The position numbers were made by a program, and so were the translations under genes. This document shows positions 33,743 to 43,445 of a stretch of 64,000 bases of DNA, one piece after another. The stretch's first letter is position 1. Every line of letters begins with the position of its first letter. This stretch comes from Panacibacter microcysteis. Lineage in GTDB: Bacteria > Bacteroidota > Bacteroidia > Chitinophagales > Chitinophagaceae. The notes beneath the pieces are model-generated. The model saw only the letters and a program-made list of their open reading frames with translations. It ran no database searches and was not told the origin of the DNA. The DNA lies in contig NZ_JADWYR010000002.1 in NCBI RefSeq assembly GCF_015831355.1, forward strand, positions 930,001-994,000, in the 5' to 3' direction.

Positions 33743-35221
33743 TTAAAAACCCCAGCCAACCCTGAACTTAAGTCCCTGTGAAGCTGGCAGATGTTTGTTG
33801 TGCAGAAAATCATACAGTATTTGTATCTTCCCTTCTCTGCCTTTACTGATCTTGTATTTTTTTGTAATGCCTGCCAGAGCGCTTTGCTGCCATACATCAA
33901 TGTTTGTATGGAGATCACGCAGGTTTGAAAAAGTCTGCAGGTAATTATATTCAAACCCTGCACTTAGCCAAAAGCCGGCTTTTGCTTTTACATCTGCATA
34001 TCCCCTGAAACCTGCACCCTGGCTTGATAATGATATATTGTTCCATCCGTGACCCCAGCCAATCTTATAGCTGGCTCCTAGCCCGATCACTTTATTATCA
34101 CTGAGCTTATATCCTGCGGTTATCGCTATATCTGTTGTTGCAGGTAAAAAGCTGGTACTTTTTTCACTTTGAAAGTTGAGGCCATACTCCAACCTTTCCA
34201 GAAATGATTTGGTCTTTTGTTCATTGGGTTTGAACCCGGGCATAACAAGATCGCTGCTGCTGCCGCCTGTTTTATCAACCTGCCTTTTGAGATCAGCTAT
34301 CTGCTGTTGAGCAACGGCCGTTTGTTCCTGGAATAAGCCTGCCCCTGCTGCAGGGTTAGTTGTTGGCAAAGTGATTTGGGTACCGAAGCGCTGTTGCATG
34401 AGTTGCTGCATGCCTGCGGCTGTCTGTAATCCAGGAATAGGATTGCCGCTTGTTTCAGGATTTGTGCGCATAGGGAATAGTTGAGCGAGGTAACTATGCT
34501 TATCCCAGAACTTTTGGAAAGCAGGTAATGTTCTTACTGTACCGATCAATTTTTCTTCGAGTTTCTTTTTATCACGAAGTATTGACTTGTACTCTTCTAT
34601 CTGTTGCTGATAGTAGTAAGCTTTCCTGTTGATGCTGGCTAAGCCTTGCCCCAATGCGCTGTTGGATAGCGAAGACTTGAGTTGAGACAACCGTTGTTTT
34701 ACAAAGTTTTGGATCTCATTTGCCTGTTGTAAACGACCTTGTAAATCTTGCAGGGAATTAAGTGTCTGTGATAGCTGCTCCAATTTACCAGATGAAAGTG
34801 CAGATAGATCTTTATACTGTGACAGAAATTTTAAGACCGTGTTTGCGCTATCTATATTGGGTATATATTCTTTTAGTTTTGCGCTTGCTATATCTACAGG
34901 ATTATCTGCCAGTGTTTTTAAACGGGCATATTGTTCCTGCGTTTTCTGAAATAATGCTTGTGCTTTCAGACTATCAACCCTACTGAGTTTAATTTGAAGT
35001 TTTTCTTCTTCAGCCTGTAGTGATTCAATAAGTTTCCGGCTGTGCTTATTTACACTCGCTGATAATTTATAATACTTATTGTCTAGCTTCATGAGCACAG
35101 CAAAGGGCACTTCATCTAAATTGATTTTAGATGAATCATTATCATATATACACTGTTCTGCTTCCTGGCTGAAACAGTTTAGGGTGAAACAAAATAGCAA
35201 CAGCGCGATAATATACCGCAT
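33743..35221 (-). CDS. Exported coiled-coil protein with C-terminal outer-membrane beta-barrel
   Basis: The 492-aa protein has a signal peptide (MRYIIALLLFCFTLNCFSQ). Residues ~50-235 form long coiled coils (LIESLQAEEEKLQIKLSRVD, LQDLQGRLQQANEIQNFVKQ). The last ~170 residues alternate hydrophobic and polar in barrel fashion (ITAGYKLSDNKVIGLGASYK, AGFWLSAGFEYNYLQTF) and end in aromatic FRVGWGF, a typical outer-membrane protein end. It is the first gene of the rhs operon (gap 23 bp to the next gene), so it is the best candidate for an outer-membrane anchor or conduit of the Rhs assembly. No named family is recognised. Confidence 0.7.
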   Translation of the reverse strand: MRYIIALLLFCFTLNCFSQEAEQCIYDNDSSKINLDEVPFAVLMKLDNKYYKLSASVNKHSRKLIESLQAEEEKLQIKLSRVDSLKAQALFQKTQEQYARLKTLADNPVDIASAKLKEYIPNIDSANTVLKFLSQYKDLSALSSGKLEQLSQTLNSLQDLQGRLQQANEIQNFVKQRLSQLKSSLSNSALGQGLASINRKAYYYQQQIEEYKSILRDKKKLEEKLIGTVRTLPAFQKFWDKHSYLAQLFPMRTNPETSGNPIPGLQTAAGMQQLMQQRFGTQITLPTTNPAAGAGLFQEQTAVAQQQIADLKRQVDKTGGSSSDLVMPGFKPNEQKTKSFLERLEYGLNFQSEKSTSFLPATTDIAITAGYKLSDNKVIGLGASYKIGWGHGWNNISLSSQGAGFRGYADVKAKAGFWLSAGFEYNYLQTFSNLRDLHTNIDVWQQSALAGITKKYKISKGREGKIQILYDFLHNKHLPASQGLKFRVGWGF

Positions 35222-35366
35222 GGATTTGGGTTTAGTCCGTTAAACACTTATTTTATGTCTTGGTGTTAGGCAGTTAGCGACTTTGAGGAGTTACATGTTC
35301 TGACAATACAAAAAAACTAATATTATAAATATTTATATATTAAATTGTCATTAATGCACAGAAATA

Positions 35367-35394
35367 AAAAAGCCCACAGCCTTTAACTGTGAGC
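35367..35394 (-). terminator. Intrinsic terminator downstream of the lipoprotein gene
   Basis: On the minus strand GCTCACAG pairs with CTGTGGGC (one G-T wobble) around TTAAAG and is followed by TTTTTTATTTC. It isolates the lipoprotein gene from the rhs operon. Confidence 0.65.
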
Positions 35395-35462
35395 ATGAGT
35401 AATATATTGGGAGTCGAATCCGAAGCTTTAAGTTGTAAATCTATTCTTTCACAGAATAAAAC

Positions 35463-35981
35463 TTATCTAAACCAACTTTGTATAGAGTGTTCTCGAACTT
35501 TAGTCCAGGCAGAATCGTAAAATCCATCCTTGATTGTAATTTTCTCAAGTATCATTGTAGTATCCGTAAGAGTTTTTATCGTTACTGTATCGTAAGGAGT
35601 AGCATCTCGCTGCCCAGTGAAAATATCATAGCGCGTTTCAGAATATTGATCTTTAGAGATGAAATCATAAAAGGTTGTTAGGTGATCTGAGGGATATGGC
35701 TGAGGAACTTGCGAGTAATATGTTCCATCATCATTGAAAGTCATAAAATTGGTGGTTTCTAAACTCCAAAAACTGGTATCCATAACGTACAAATATTCAC
35801 CAATGAAAGTTCCGTCCAGTCGATATACAGAATCCAACCAATTTAAGTTATGCCACGTGCCTAAGATCGCTGATTTATTCTTGTTGACTTCTTCATCTTC
35901 TTCTTTTTCAGGTGACGTCTGATTTTTACTACACGCGGTGGTAAAAAGAACTAACATAAAAGTAATGTGAAATGCCTTCAT
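35463..35981 (-). CDS. Lipocalin-like hypothetical lipoprotein
   Basis: The 172-aa product has lipobox FTTACSK (Cys 17) after a short hydrophobic core. A charged linker (SPEKEEDEEVNKNK) is followed by ILGTWHNLNWLDSVY, typical of the first strand of lipocalin-like lipoproteins in Bacteroidota, and by FMTFNDDGTYYSQV and TMILEKITIKDG strands. Ligand and function are unknown. A CAAATATA at 36029-36036 (TATATTTG on the minus strand) could be its -7 promoter element. The gene is AT-rich relative to its right-hand neighbours. Confidence 0.65.
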   Translation of the reverse strand: MKAFHITFMLVLFTTACSKNQTSPEKEEDEEVNKNKSAILGTWHNLNWLDSVYRLDGTFIGEYLYVMDTSFWSLETTNFMTFNDDGTYYSQVPQPYPSDHLTTFYDFISKDQYSETRYDIFTGQRDATPYDTVTIKTLTDTTMILEKITIKDGFYDSAWTKVREHSIQSWFR

Positions 35982-36200
35982 GGTTTTTAAAAGTTAAGGG
36001 TAAAAAATATTTAAATCTTACTAACGTACAAATATATTTCTCCAGTATGACTTGAATTGAGGAAAACCAATAATTATTTGTTGCTTTATGTCCGACCAGT
36101 TGGAAATTAGCGTTCTAAAAGCGATTACATACTAATGTAAATGGTGTAAGTATTAAAAGTGCACGATAAATCAAATGATACTGCATGAATGATAAACAAA

Positions 36201-36238
36201 AAAGCTGAAAACCTTTATTTCTAAAGACTTCCAGCTTT
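36201..36238 (-). terminator. Terminator after tRNA-Met
   Basis: Stem AAAGCTG/CAGCTTT around an A/T-rich loop, followed on the minus strand by TTTTTTGTTTA; it begins 2 nt after the tRNA 3' end. Confidence 0.7.
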
Positions 36239-36239
36239 G

Positions 36240-36313
36240 TAGCGAGATCGGGAGTTGAACCCGAGACCTTTGGGTTATGAATCCAACGCTCTAACCACCT
36301 GAGCTACCTCGCC
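36240..36313 (-). tRNA. tRNA-Met (anticodon CAT)
   Basis: The minus strand folds as a full cloverleaf: acceptor GGCGAGG with TCTCGCT (two G-U pairs), D arm GCTC-AGGTGGTTA-GAGC, anticodon stem TTGGA with CCCAA and loop TTCATAA, and T arm TCGGG-TTCAACT-CCCGA. Discriminator base is A; CCA is not encoded in full. CAT without initiator features (no C-A mismatch at the acceptor end, no GGG/CCC anticodon stem) points to elongator Met; a tRNA-Ile with modified CAT cannot be strictly excluded. Confidence 0.9.
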
Positions 36314-36372
36314 AATCGGGCGGCAAAAATAGTGGTTTTAGATTTAAAATTCCAAAGAAAAAAAGCCGTTTT

Positions 36373-37452
36373 TTATTTGCGCCGGCCACCAAACTGCGGG
36401 CAAACAACACTCCTTAAATCACCCTGCCTGTTCTGGAAAAGACTTTTGAAAGACAAGGTTAGCTCAAAACCACCACGCAATTGCGATGCAACTGAAAGCT
36501 TGCTGATATTAATATCATAGCTCGTACCAACGGTAAACTTGTTCAAATGCAGTTGAATCACCGGTATTACTGCATCATCCAGCCGATACAACACACCGGC
36601 AGTTATTCCTTTGTCATCATCTTCATACACAGAAATATCATGCCGCAACAATAAACCTGCCTGGAAAGAACTGATGCCAACATATTCAAAATCTTTTTTA
36701 TGCTGGCCAAAATAATCGCCATACACTATAAGCTCATCCCTGTCGCTAACCCTTGCAGACAAGCCCGCATTGATGGCAAACTTTTTATTCAGGATGATTT
36801 GCTTGTCTTCCACATAACCAACCTTCGGGTTGTTTACATGAAACAATGCAGCACCAAAATAAAGATCCACGTTCTCATTAACCGATGTGCTGTAAGTTAT
36901 ACCCGTAGAAAGATCGAAATAGTTTACACTGGTATTGGTAAAAACCTGCCCCGAAAATGGCAGCACCGTAAAGCTGCCATCGCTGTTTGTAACAAACTGG
37001 TCGTTCAGAACAAGTTTTGAGGGGTCAAACCTTTGCTGCATTAAACCGCCCATAAAACCAACTGATAAAAATGAATTTGCAGACACCGGTATGCTAAGGT
37101 TCAAAGCCGGCATTACCTGCGTTTTACTAAATTCAGATGTGCCCGCCACATCTCTCAAAAGCTGCAAACCGGTTGTTAAAGTAAGGTCGCGGCCCATTAC
37201 CTGCACGGGAAATTTTATCTCGCTGCTAAGGCCAAACGTTCTGTAAGGCACTGTAACGCTTTGCCATTGATTGCGGTAAGATGCTGTCAGCCGCACATCG
37301 CCCGTAAAAATACCCGCCAGTGCAGGATTACGCAGCAATGGCTGATCGTAAAACTGCGAAAAGCCCACATCCTGTGCCAATGCAGCTGCATACACGTGCA
37401 TCGCAATGCATACGCTTGCAACAATCCGGCAAATTTTTGTTCTAAACATCAT
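36373..37452 (-). CDS. PorP/SprF family type IX secretion system membrane protein
   Basis: The ATG at 37452 starts MMFRTKICRIVASVCIAMHV, a signal peptide ending near ALAQ; a longer frame from 37476 only adds residues before the signal. The mature protein opens with DVGFSQFYDQPLLRNPALAG, the hallmark of the PorP/SprF family, followed by TASYRNQW and barrel-like strands to the end. PorP/SprF proteins are outer-membrane partners of T9SS type B cargo and help retain it at the surface. The cargo gene lies directly upstream on the same strand (243 bp gap containing a repeat pair), the usual arrangement of adhesin plus PorP. Confidence 0.9.
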   Translation of the reverse strand: MMFRTKICRIVASVCIAMHVYAAALAQDVGFSQFYDQPLLRNPALAGIFTGDVRLTASYRNQWQSVTVPYRTFGLSSEIKFPVQVMGRDLTLTTGLQLLRDVAGTSEFSKTQVMPALNLSIPVSANSFLSVGFMGGLMQQRFDPSKLVLNDQFVTNSDGSFTVLPFSGQVFTNTSVNYFDLSTGITYSTSVNENVDLYFGAALFHVNNPKVGYVEDKQIILNKKFAINAGLSARVSDRDELIVYGDYFGQHKKDFEYVGISSFQAGLLLRHDISVYEDDDKGITAGVLYRLDDAVIPVIQLHLNKFTVGTSYDINISKLSVASQLRGGFELTLSFKSLFQNRQGDLRSVVCPQFGGRRK

Positions 37453-37514
37453 TATGCAGTTAAATTTTAGTATCACCGTTTTATTTTAAGCTTCGCTGTA
37501 TACATGTTTTTTGT

Positions 37515-37645
37515 GTATACCAGCAGTAGTATTTCATGGCATCTTCGTTGCGTCGCAATCACTTTATCTGTAGTGCCAATGGCATCTTTCCTCAGCTCAA
37601 TCTTTGTTCAGGAAGATGAACGGAATGCGACGCAACGATGCTTAA
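37515..37645. repeat. Facing pair of type-b dispersed repeats
   Basis: GTTGCGTCGCAATC at 37547-37560 faces TGCGACGCAAC at 37626-37636, giving an 11-bp perfect inverted repeat across ~65 bp. The left flank CCAGCAGTAGTATTTCATGGC (37520-37540) is shared with type-a copies. It lies between the adhesin and PorP genes. Confidence 0.75.
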
Positions 37646-37694
37646 CCAGGGAACAGGAAGCTTGTCACCAAAATGCTTTCTTCTTTATCGCACA

Positions 37695-40600
37695 TTATTT
37701 AAGCAACGTAACATTTCCCTTGTATGTATACGGCACACCATTCTCGCAAACAACATCTACTGTATATACATATACACCAACGTCTGCAGGTTTGCCGTTT
37801 ACCAAACCATTCCACCCGTATGCTGCACTGTTCGGCGCAAAATTGCTGCGTTCAAAAACAAGTCTGCCCCAACGGTTGAATATGCGGAAAGACTTTACCG
37901 ATGAAATACCTGTTGCCCTCACCATAAATACGCTGTTTGCTGCACTGCCATTTGGTGTAAATGCGTTTGCCATAAGCACCTGGGAGCGCTGGCAGAATAC
38001 TTTCACGCATATTGTATCGCGGCCTGCACACCCATAATCATTTGTTGCAGTTACGTAATAGCAGCCGTTATTCTTTACCGTTGCAACCGGCGCATCGCAA
38101 AGTGTATTATTGCATTTTATATCCTGTGCCGGTGTCCACGTATAACGCTTCATCGGCAACACATTTGGATCGTTAACGTTTGTAATTGTAGTGGCAAGAT
38201 TTAACTGGTAACCGGTGGGGACAGTGATAGAATCAACGGGGAACTTAATAACCGGGTAATTACCGATCCTGATAAATGTATCTGCCGTTGCACTACAACC
38301 TGTTTGTGCAGCATTAACGGTTACCGTATAAATACCGCCATCCTGTACTGTCACATCATTGATAAATGCATAAGCATTGCTTACGGGAAAACCTCTTCCA
38401 GGCCCGTTCCATGTAAAGCTTAAGGTACTGTTACCAGGCATGGAGCTTGCCGCCTGCAGGCTAAGATCATCGCCCACACACAACGGGTTTTTTGTTGTTA
38501 TCACAGGTTTGGAAGGCGATTGCTTGATTGCAACAGTAAAGCTGGCAGCCGGAGAAATACAATTGTTTTGGATAGCGTAAACGATATACGTACCGGCATA
38601 AGAGGTAAGGGCAGATGGAAATGAATAAACGGTATTTCTGGTAGTGTCTGGTGTTGAACCAAATGCAGGCCCTACCCATACATAATCGATCGGCCATACC
38701 TGAGAGCTTGTTGGTGATGATGCAGAAAGGTTCAGTACGCTTTCCGTACAAACAGGACCATTATAGCCGGCAATCGGTTGTGCCGGTGGTGCAGGATCTG
38801 TTAATATAAATACATCAGGAATTTTCTGAGAAAGGCAGGCGTTACTTTCTACATAGATATCACTGTATGTACCTGCAACGAGCGGGATAACGATTTTTCC
38901 AGTACCATCACTTCTTGCGGGTGTGGTATAGGTTGTTTGAAACCTGGTATAATGAACAATGAAATTTGTATTGGGCATCGGGTTATTATTCAGGTCAAGT
39001 ACGTTTAGTGTAATGGAACCTGAAGGAATACCACACTGGGTAGGATTGCTGAAAGCTGAACTGACGATTTTAGCTGTTGCGTTAACAACAGCGATAATTG
39101 TTGATCGCGGACTTTCACAGCCGTAGATATTCGATTGACTTGCGTAGTAAGTAAAAGTGGCCGGGTTATTTGTATTGATTACCGGCGCAGCATTTAACGG
39201 TTGCAAATTTTCGTTGTACCAGTTGACCGTATTACCAGGAATTGCTTTCACGGTTAAAGCCTGGGGTGGTGTGCGCATGCAAAAGTTGAAACTGTCAGCG
39301 GCTAACGCAACGGGGATTGGATTAACCATCAGGGTAAGGTCAATAGCAGTTCCGTCGCAGGGATTTTGTACAGGGTTTGTCGGCACCACATGAATGGTAA
39401 GCGTTTGACTGATGGTACCTGTATTTGTAAATGACAATGTTATCGCAGCATTTGGATCGGATGCTGTACCTGATGATACGCCTGATACGCCCGCAGGAAG
39501 GTTCCCGGTTATGCTCCATTTATAAACTGTATTGGCAACAGTTGAAACAGGTTTGAAAACAGCGGTTCCGCCGGAGCATATAGCTTGTGTAAGCATTGAA
39601 AATGATATAACAGGGCTGTCATCAATAGTAATTGTTGTAGTTGTTTCGAAACCCGGGCATGGTGCAGCAGGTGCGATGGTATATTTAACCTTATAAGTAC
39701 CGGGTACACTTGATGATGGATTTATTTCTCCCGTTGTGGCACTGAGAGAAAGCCCTGTTGATGAACTGTATACGCCTCCCGCAGCGCCCGAAAAATTTAC
39801 CTGCTGTGGAGTGTTGATGCTTCTGCAAAATGAAGGTGTAGCGTAGCTAATCGCCGCGGTTGGTGTTTTATTGATGGTGACCTGTGTTGTGGCAACAACC
39901 TGGGCACAGCCTCCGCCGGATGGAATCGTGTAACTAATTGTATACACACCGGGAGCAGCACCGGACGGATCTATCTGCCCTGTAATGGTATTAACCGGTA
40001 ATCCTGTTGCAGGACTGATGGAGAATGTTCCGCCGGTTGTGCCGTTAATGGTTACATCAACTTTTGGATTAGCTGTTGTAGCAGTGTTCTCTACATTACA
40101 AAGATTGACCACCTTATAGCTGATGCTTGCAGCAGGTGCTTTTGTAACGGTAACACTTGCAGAGGTTGTAAAACCCGGGCAGGGCGCAGAGGCAGCAATG
40201 GTATATGTAACCACATAACTACCCGGTGTACTTGATGCGGCAGTTATTACACCTGTATTAGCATTTATTACCAAACCTGGAGTAGAACTGTAAGTGCCGC
40301 CTTGTGATCCTGAAAGTTGTACAGCTACGGGATTATTGGAGGTACATACAGGTGGATATGCGATTGTTGCCTGCGGTGTACCGTTTACAGTAACGACCGT
40401 GGTTGTTACAAAATCAGCACAGCCGCCGCTGCCTCGTATGGTATAAGAAATGGTGTATGAACCAGGCTGTGCACCGGAAGGATCAATTGTGCCATCTATG
40501 GTGTTAATGGGTAAACCTGCAGGTGAAATAGCAAATGTACCGCCTGTATTACCGGTAATGTTAACCTTAACAGGAAGATTGGGATTTGAACCACTATTTG

Positions 40601-43073
40601 TAACATTACAAAGGTTTGCAACATTATAACTGATCGTTGCAGTTGGTGCCTTTGTAACAGTAACGTTGGTCGTTGTGGTAAAGCCCGGGCATGGTGCAGC
40701 AGGCGGGATGGTATATGTAACAACATAATTGCCGGGCGTGCTTGAGGCTGCATCTACTGCACCTGTAGCTGCATTAACTGATAAACCTGCTGCTGATGAA
40801 TAGGTACCTCCCTGTGAACCATTTAGCTGTGCGTTTACATTGCCGCTGGCGGTACATATTGGCGGATAGCTAATCGTTGCCGTTGGTGTACCATTTACGT
40901 TTACAGTAGTTGATGTAGTAAAATCTGAGCAACCACCGGTGCCTTGTATTTTGTAGAAAACAGTATAGGAACCTGCACTTGCCCCTGAAGGATCTATTCT
41001 GCCCGTTAAAGGAGTAATCGGCAAGCCCGATGCAGGCGAAACAGAGAATACCCCTCCGGATGATCCGGTAAGCCTTACATCGATTGGGAGGTTTGGTGTT
41101 GTGGTTGTGTTGTTAACGTTACAAAGATTATCCGGTGTGTAGCTGATAGTTGCGGAAGGCCCCGGTTTTACCGTTACGGTAATTGATGCCCTGGGTCCTT
41201 CACCACAACTGGTTGTCTGACTAACATAATAGATCGTACTGCCAACAGTGGCTGTTGACGGAACAGGTGCAGCGGAAGAGCCGGAACCGCCTGTTGCTGC
41301 TGTGTACCAGCGCAGCCCTGTGCCTGTAGCAGATAGCGGAGCAGCGGATTGGTTCTGGCAATAATTTACAGGTGTAATAACAACAGGTGCGCCGGGCAAT
41401 GATGCAACATTTACAGTAATTGCAGCCCTTGGGCTTTCGCAACTACTGATGGTTTGGCTAACATAATAAATTGTTGTTCCAATAGAAGCAGTTGACGGAA
41501 CCGGTGCCACAGTTGTTCCGGTGCCACCGCTGGCTGTAGTATACCAAAGCAGGCCGGTACCTGTTGCGGTAAGTGGTGACGCAGACTGCCCCTGGCAAAG
41601 TTGTACCGGCGTTGTTACACCTGGTGCATTGGGTATCGGATGAACTGTTACAGATATGGCTACTCTTGGACTTTCACATTGGTTTGCCAATGTTTGTGTT
41701 ACATAATAGGTAGTAGTGCCCGGTGTATTTGTTGAAGGTGTGGGTGCTGTGGCACTACCTGTACCGCCTGTTGCAACCGTGTACCATAACAAACCTGTGC
41801 CTGCTGCACTTAACTGTTTGGCTGGTTCATTCAGGCAATATTCAACTGAGTTTGCTGATACAACGGGCTTTTCAGATACATCCTTTACAATAATTGTTTT
41901 TGTTTTTGTATCATTTCCACAAGTAGCATTTGAGCTTGTGAGCGTGACTGTGTAGGTGCCCGCCTTTGCGTAATTGTGGCATTCTGGTGTCTCAGCATTA
42001 GATGTTTGACCATCACCAAAATTCCAGGCGTAATTGCTTGTTGTATTACATGTAGTGGAACCACTACTGCCATCACTTGTAAGATTCTCAAAACATACCG
42101 GTGTACCAACACAACTACTGACGGCGTTGAAATCGGCAATTGGTTTTTTTCTTATTACAATCTGATTCACGGTGTAGGTTGTGGGAAAACATCCGTTTAT
42201 AGCGTTAAGTGACGCTGTGAAGTACGTTTGGTTTGGGCAAGATGAATTTGTATAAGTATAAGAAACTTCTTTATCCTCATTTGAATTGTTTAACGGATGT
42301 TGTAATGTTACAGGTTGAGACCCGTCGCCAAAATTCAGTTCATAAATTGTACCTGTTGAATTATTGAACCAATTACCTATTTTAAATACAATTGTTGCTG
42401 GTGCACATAAACCTGTCGTCGGAGTTGTTGTAGTAATGCTGGCCAGGGGATTTGCTCCATTATAGAATTTATATGTTTCACTTTTAATACATCCTGACGC
42501 AGTGGTCGTAGTGAGCTTTATTGGAAAATAACCCTGGGAATTGTACGTGTGACCAATTTGATTATTAAAAGGCCAGTCTGTTTGGATGAAATGGGGAGTG
42601 TTATCACCCCAGTCAATCTCAAACTTACAGCCGCTCCCAGTCTGAGCGGACTTATTAGCTACTATTAATTCATAGGTAGCTTCTCCGTTACAGTTTGTGA
42701 AGGAGTTGGCAGGATTTTTTACATCTTCCAAAATTGGATCGGGTAATGCGTTTATGGTAAGCTTATTTGTTGTAGTATCACTCCCATTATTGGTTACGAC
42801 GATAACAGTTCCTGTTTGCGCTTTGGCTGAAACAGTCGCTGTGATAGATGTTGGACTGTTAACGGTGTATTTGGATGCAGTGTCAGTACCTAGTTTTACA
42901 GTCTTCACGTTGCTGAAATTGCTGCCGGTAATGGTTACGGTACCGCCCTGGCAGATTGTTGTTGGTGTAAATGACGTAATAGATGGCACTTGCGCAAATG
43001 ACGTTACAGTCATGAGTATGCACACTACAAGGGTAAAGACGATACGCCTGTTTATCCCGAAAAATATTTTCAT
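37695..43073 (-). CDS. Giant surface adhesin-like protein, T9SS type B (gliding motility-associated C-terminal domain)
   Basis: The 1792-aa protein has a signal peptide (1-27), an IPT/TIG domain (about 29-107; SFTPTTICQGGTVTITGSNF), PKD-type domains (about 125-400; YAWNFGDGQTSNAETPEC), then four short Ig-like repeats with LSATGTGLLWYT and YYVSQT. Next come at least three long alternating pairs: ATISY..LCNV..TGGTF modules and PAATISY..GSQGGTYSS modules. The last ~90 residues (ANAFTPNGSAANSVF, FRIFNRWGRLVFER, GVYVYTVDVVCENG, YKGNVTLLK) are the type B sorting domain. The cysteine-rich repeats suggest a disulfide-held surface fibre for adhesion or gliding. It pairs with the PorP protein downstream. 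Confidence 0.9.
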   Translation of the reverse strand: MKIFFGINRRIVFTLVVCILMTVTSFAQVPSITSFTPTTICQGGTVTITGSNFSNVKTVKLGTDTASKYTVNSPTSITATVSAKAQTGTVIVVTNNGSDTTTNKLTINALPDPILEDVKNPANSFTNCNGEATYELIVANKSAQTGSGCKFEIDWGDNTPHFIQTDWPFNNQIGHTYNSQGYFPIKLTTTTASGCIKSETYKFYNGANPLASITTTTPTTGLCAPATIVFKIGNWFNNSTGTIYELNFGDGSQPVTLQHPLNNSNEDKEVSYTYTNSSCPNQTYFTASLNAINGCFPTTYTVNQIVIRKKPIADFNAVSSCVGTPVCFENLTSDGSSGSTTCNTTSNYAWNFGDGQTSNAETPECHNYAKAGTYTVTLTSSNATCGNDTKTKTIIVKDVSEKPVVSANSVEYCLNEPAKQLSAAGTGLLWYTVATGGTGSATAPTPSTNTPGTTTYYVTQTLANQCESPRVAISVTVHPIPNAPGVTTPVQLCQGQSASPLTATGTGLLWYTTASGGTGTTVAPVPSTASIGTTIYYVSQTISSCESPRAAITVNVASLPGAPVVITPVNYCQNQSAAPLSATGTGLRWYTAATGGSGSSAAPVPSTATVGSTIYYVSQTTSCGEGPRASITVTVKPGPSATISYTPDNLCNVNNTTTTPNLPIDVRLTGSSGGVFSVSPASGLPITPLTGRIDPSGASAGSYTVFYKIQGTGGCSDFTTSTTVNVNGTPTATISYPPICTASGNVNAQLNGSQGGTYSSAAGLSVNAATGAVDAASSTPGNYVVTYTIPPAAPCPGFTTTTNVTVTKAPTATISYNVANLCNVTNSGSNPNLPVKVNITGNTGGTFAISPAGLPINTIDGTIDPSGAQPGSYTISYTIRGSGGCADFVTTTVVTVNGTPQATIAYPPVCTSNNPVAVQLSGSQGGTYSSTPGLVINANTGVITAASSTPGSYVVTYTIAASAPCPGFTTSASVTVTKAPAASISYKVVNLCNVENTATTANPKVDVTINGTTGGTFSISPATGLPVNTITGQIDPSGAAPGVYTISYTIPSGGGCAQVVATTQVTINKTPTAAISYATPSFCRSINTPQQVNFSGAAGGVYSSSTGLSLSATTGEINPSSSVPGTYKVKYTIAPAAPCPGFETTTTITIDDSPVISFSMLTQAICSGGTAVFKPVSTVANTVYKWSITGNLPAGVSGVSSGTASDPNAAITLSFTNTGTISQTLTIHVVPTNPVQNPCDGTAIDLTLMVNPIPVALAADSFNFCMRTPPQALTVKAIPGNTVNWYNENLQPLNAAPVINTNNPATFTYYASQSNIYGCESPRSTIIAVVNATAKIVSSAFSNPTQCGIPSGSITLNVLDLNNNPMPNTNFIVHYTRFQTTYTTPARSDGTGKIVIPLVAGTYSDIYVESNACLSQKIPDVFILTDPAPPAQPIAGYNGPVCTESVLNLSASSPTSSQVWPIDYVWVGPAFGSTPDTTRNTVYSFPSALTSYAGTYIVYAIQNNCISPAASFTVAIKQSPSKPVITTKNPLCVGDDLSLQAASSMPGNSTLSFTWNGPGRGFPVSNAYAFINDVTVQDGGIYTVTVNAAQTGCSATADTFIRIGNYPVIKFPVDSITVPTGYQLNLATTITNVNDPNVLPMKRYTWTPAQDIKCNNTLCDAPVATVKNNGCYYVTATNDYGCAGRDTICVKVFCQRSQVLMANAFTPNGSAANSVFMVRATGISSVKSFRIFNRWGRLVFERSNFAPNSAAYGWNGLVNGKPADVGVYVYTVDVVCENGVPYTYKGNVTLLK

Positions 43074-43339
43074 GCAGTTGTTGGTATGGTTTACGGATTC
43101 CCTGAGATATTAGCGGTTCAGGTAACATCTTAAGGATTAGGTGGTTCGTTGCAATATCGAGATTCTGCAGCACAACGCAAAAGTTTTTTCACCATATAAT
43201 GTTGTGCTTTTCACGGTATTGGTAAAAGCGCTGCAGCCTATTTGCGTGATGTAAACAGGTTTTTTGTAGTGATACCACCAGTAACAGTTTTGCTCGTTTT
43301 AGCAATAGCACAGCTATTTTTTGCGGCGTATGAACACGC

Positions 43340-43420
43340 GGACTGAAGTCGCCATAAAAGGGGGACGTACAAGTGAGTGACACAACAGGCGATGCCACAA
43401 CGGCTGATGCCGGCTACTTA
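43340..43420 (-). repeat. Dispersed repeat, type a (copy), in the gene-free stretch 43074-43445
   Basis: Inverted core ACAAGTGAGTGACACAAC at 43369-43386 with flanks GAAGTCGCCATAAAAGGGGG and AGGCGATGCCAC, ending in a GCCGGC box near 43409. Nothing else in the 372-bp stretch is recognised. Confidence 0.8.
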
Positions 43421-43445
43421 CCTGTTTTTTTAGCACGGTAATTTT

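Noticed and set aside
24946-35221. Type VI secretion-linked Rhs
   Set aside because: No VgrG, PAAR, Hcp or sheath genes, and the Rhs protein has a Sec signal peptide.
35463-36313. Genomic island inserted at the tRNA-Met gene
   Set aside because: The tRNA is a common integration site, but no integrase and no repeated tRNA 3' end was found nearby.
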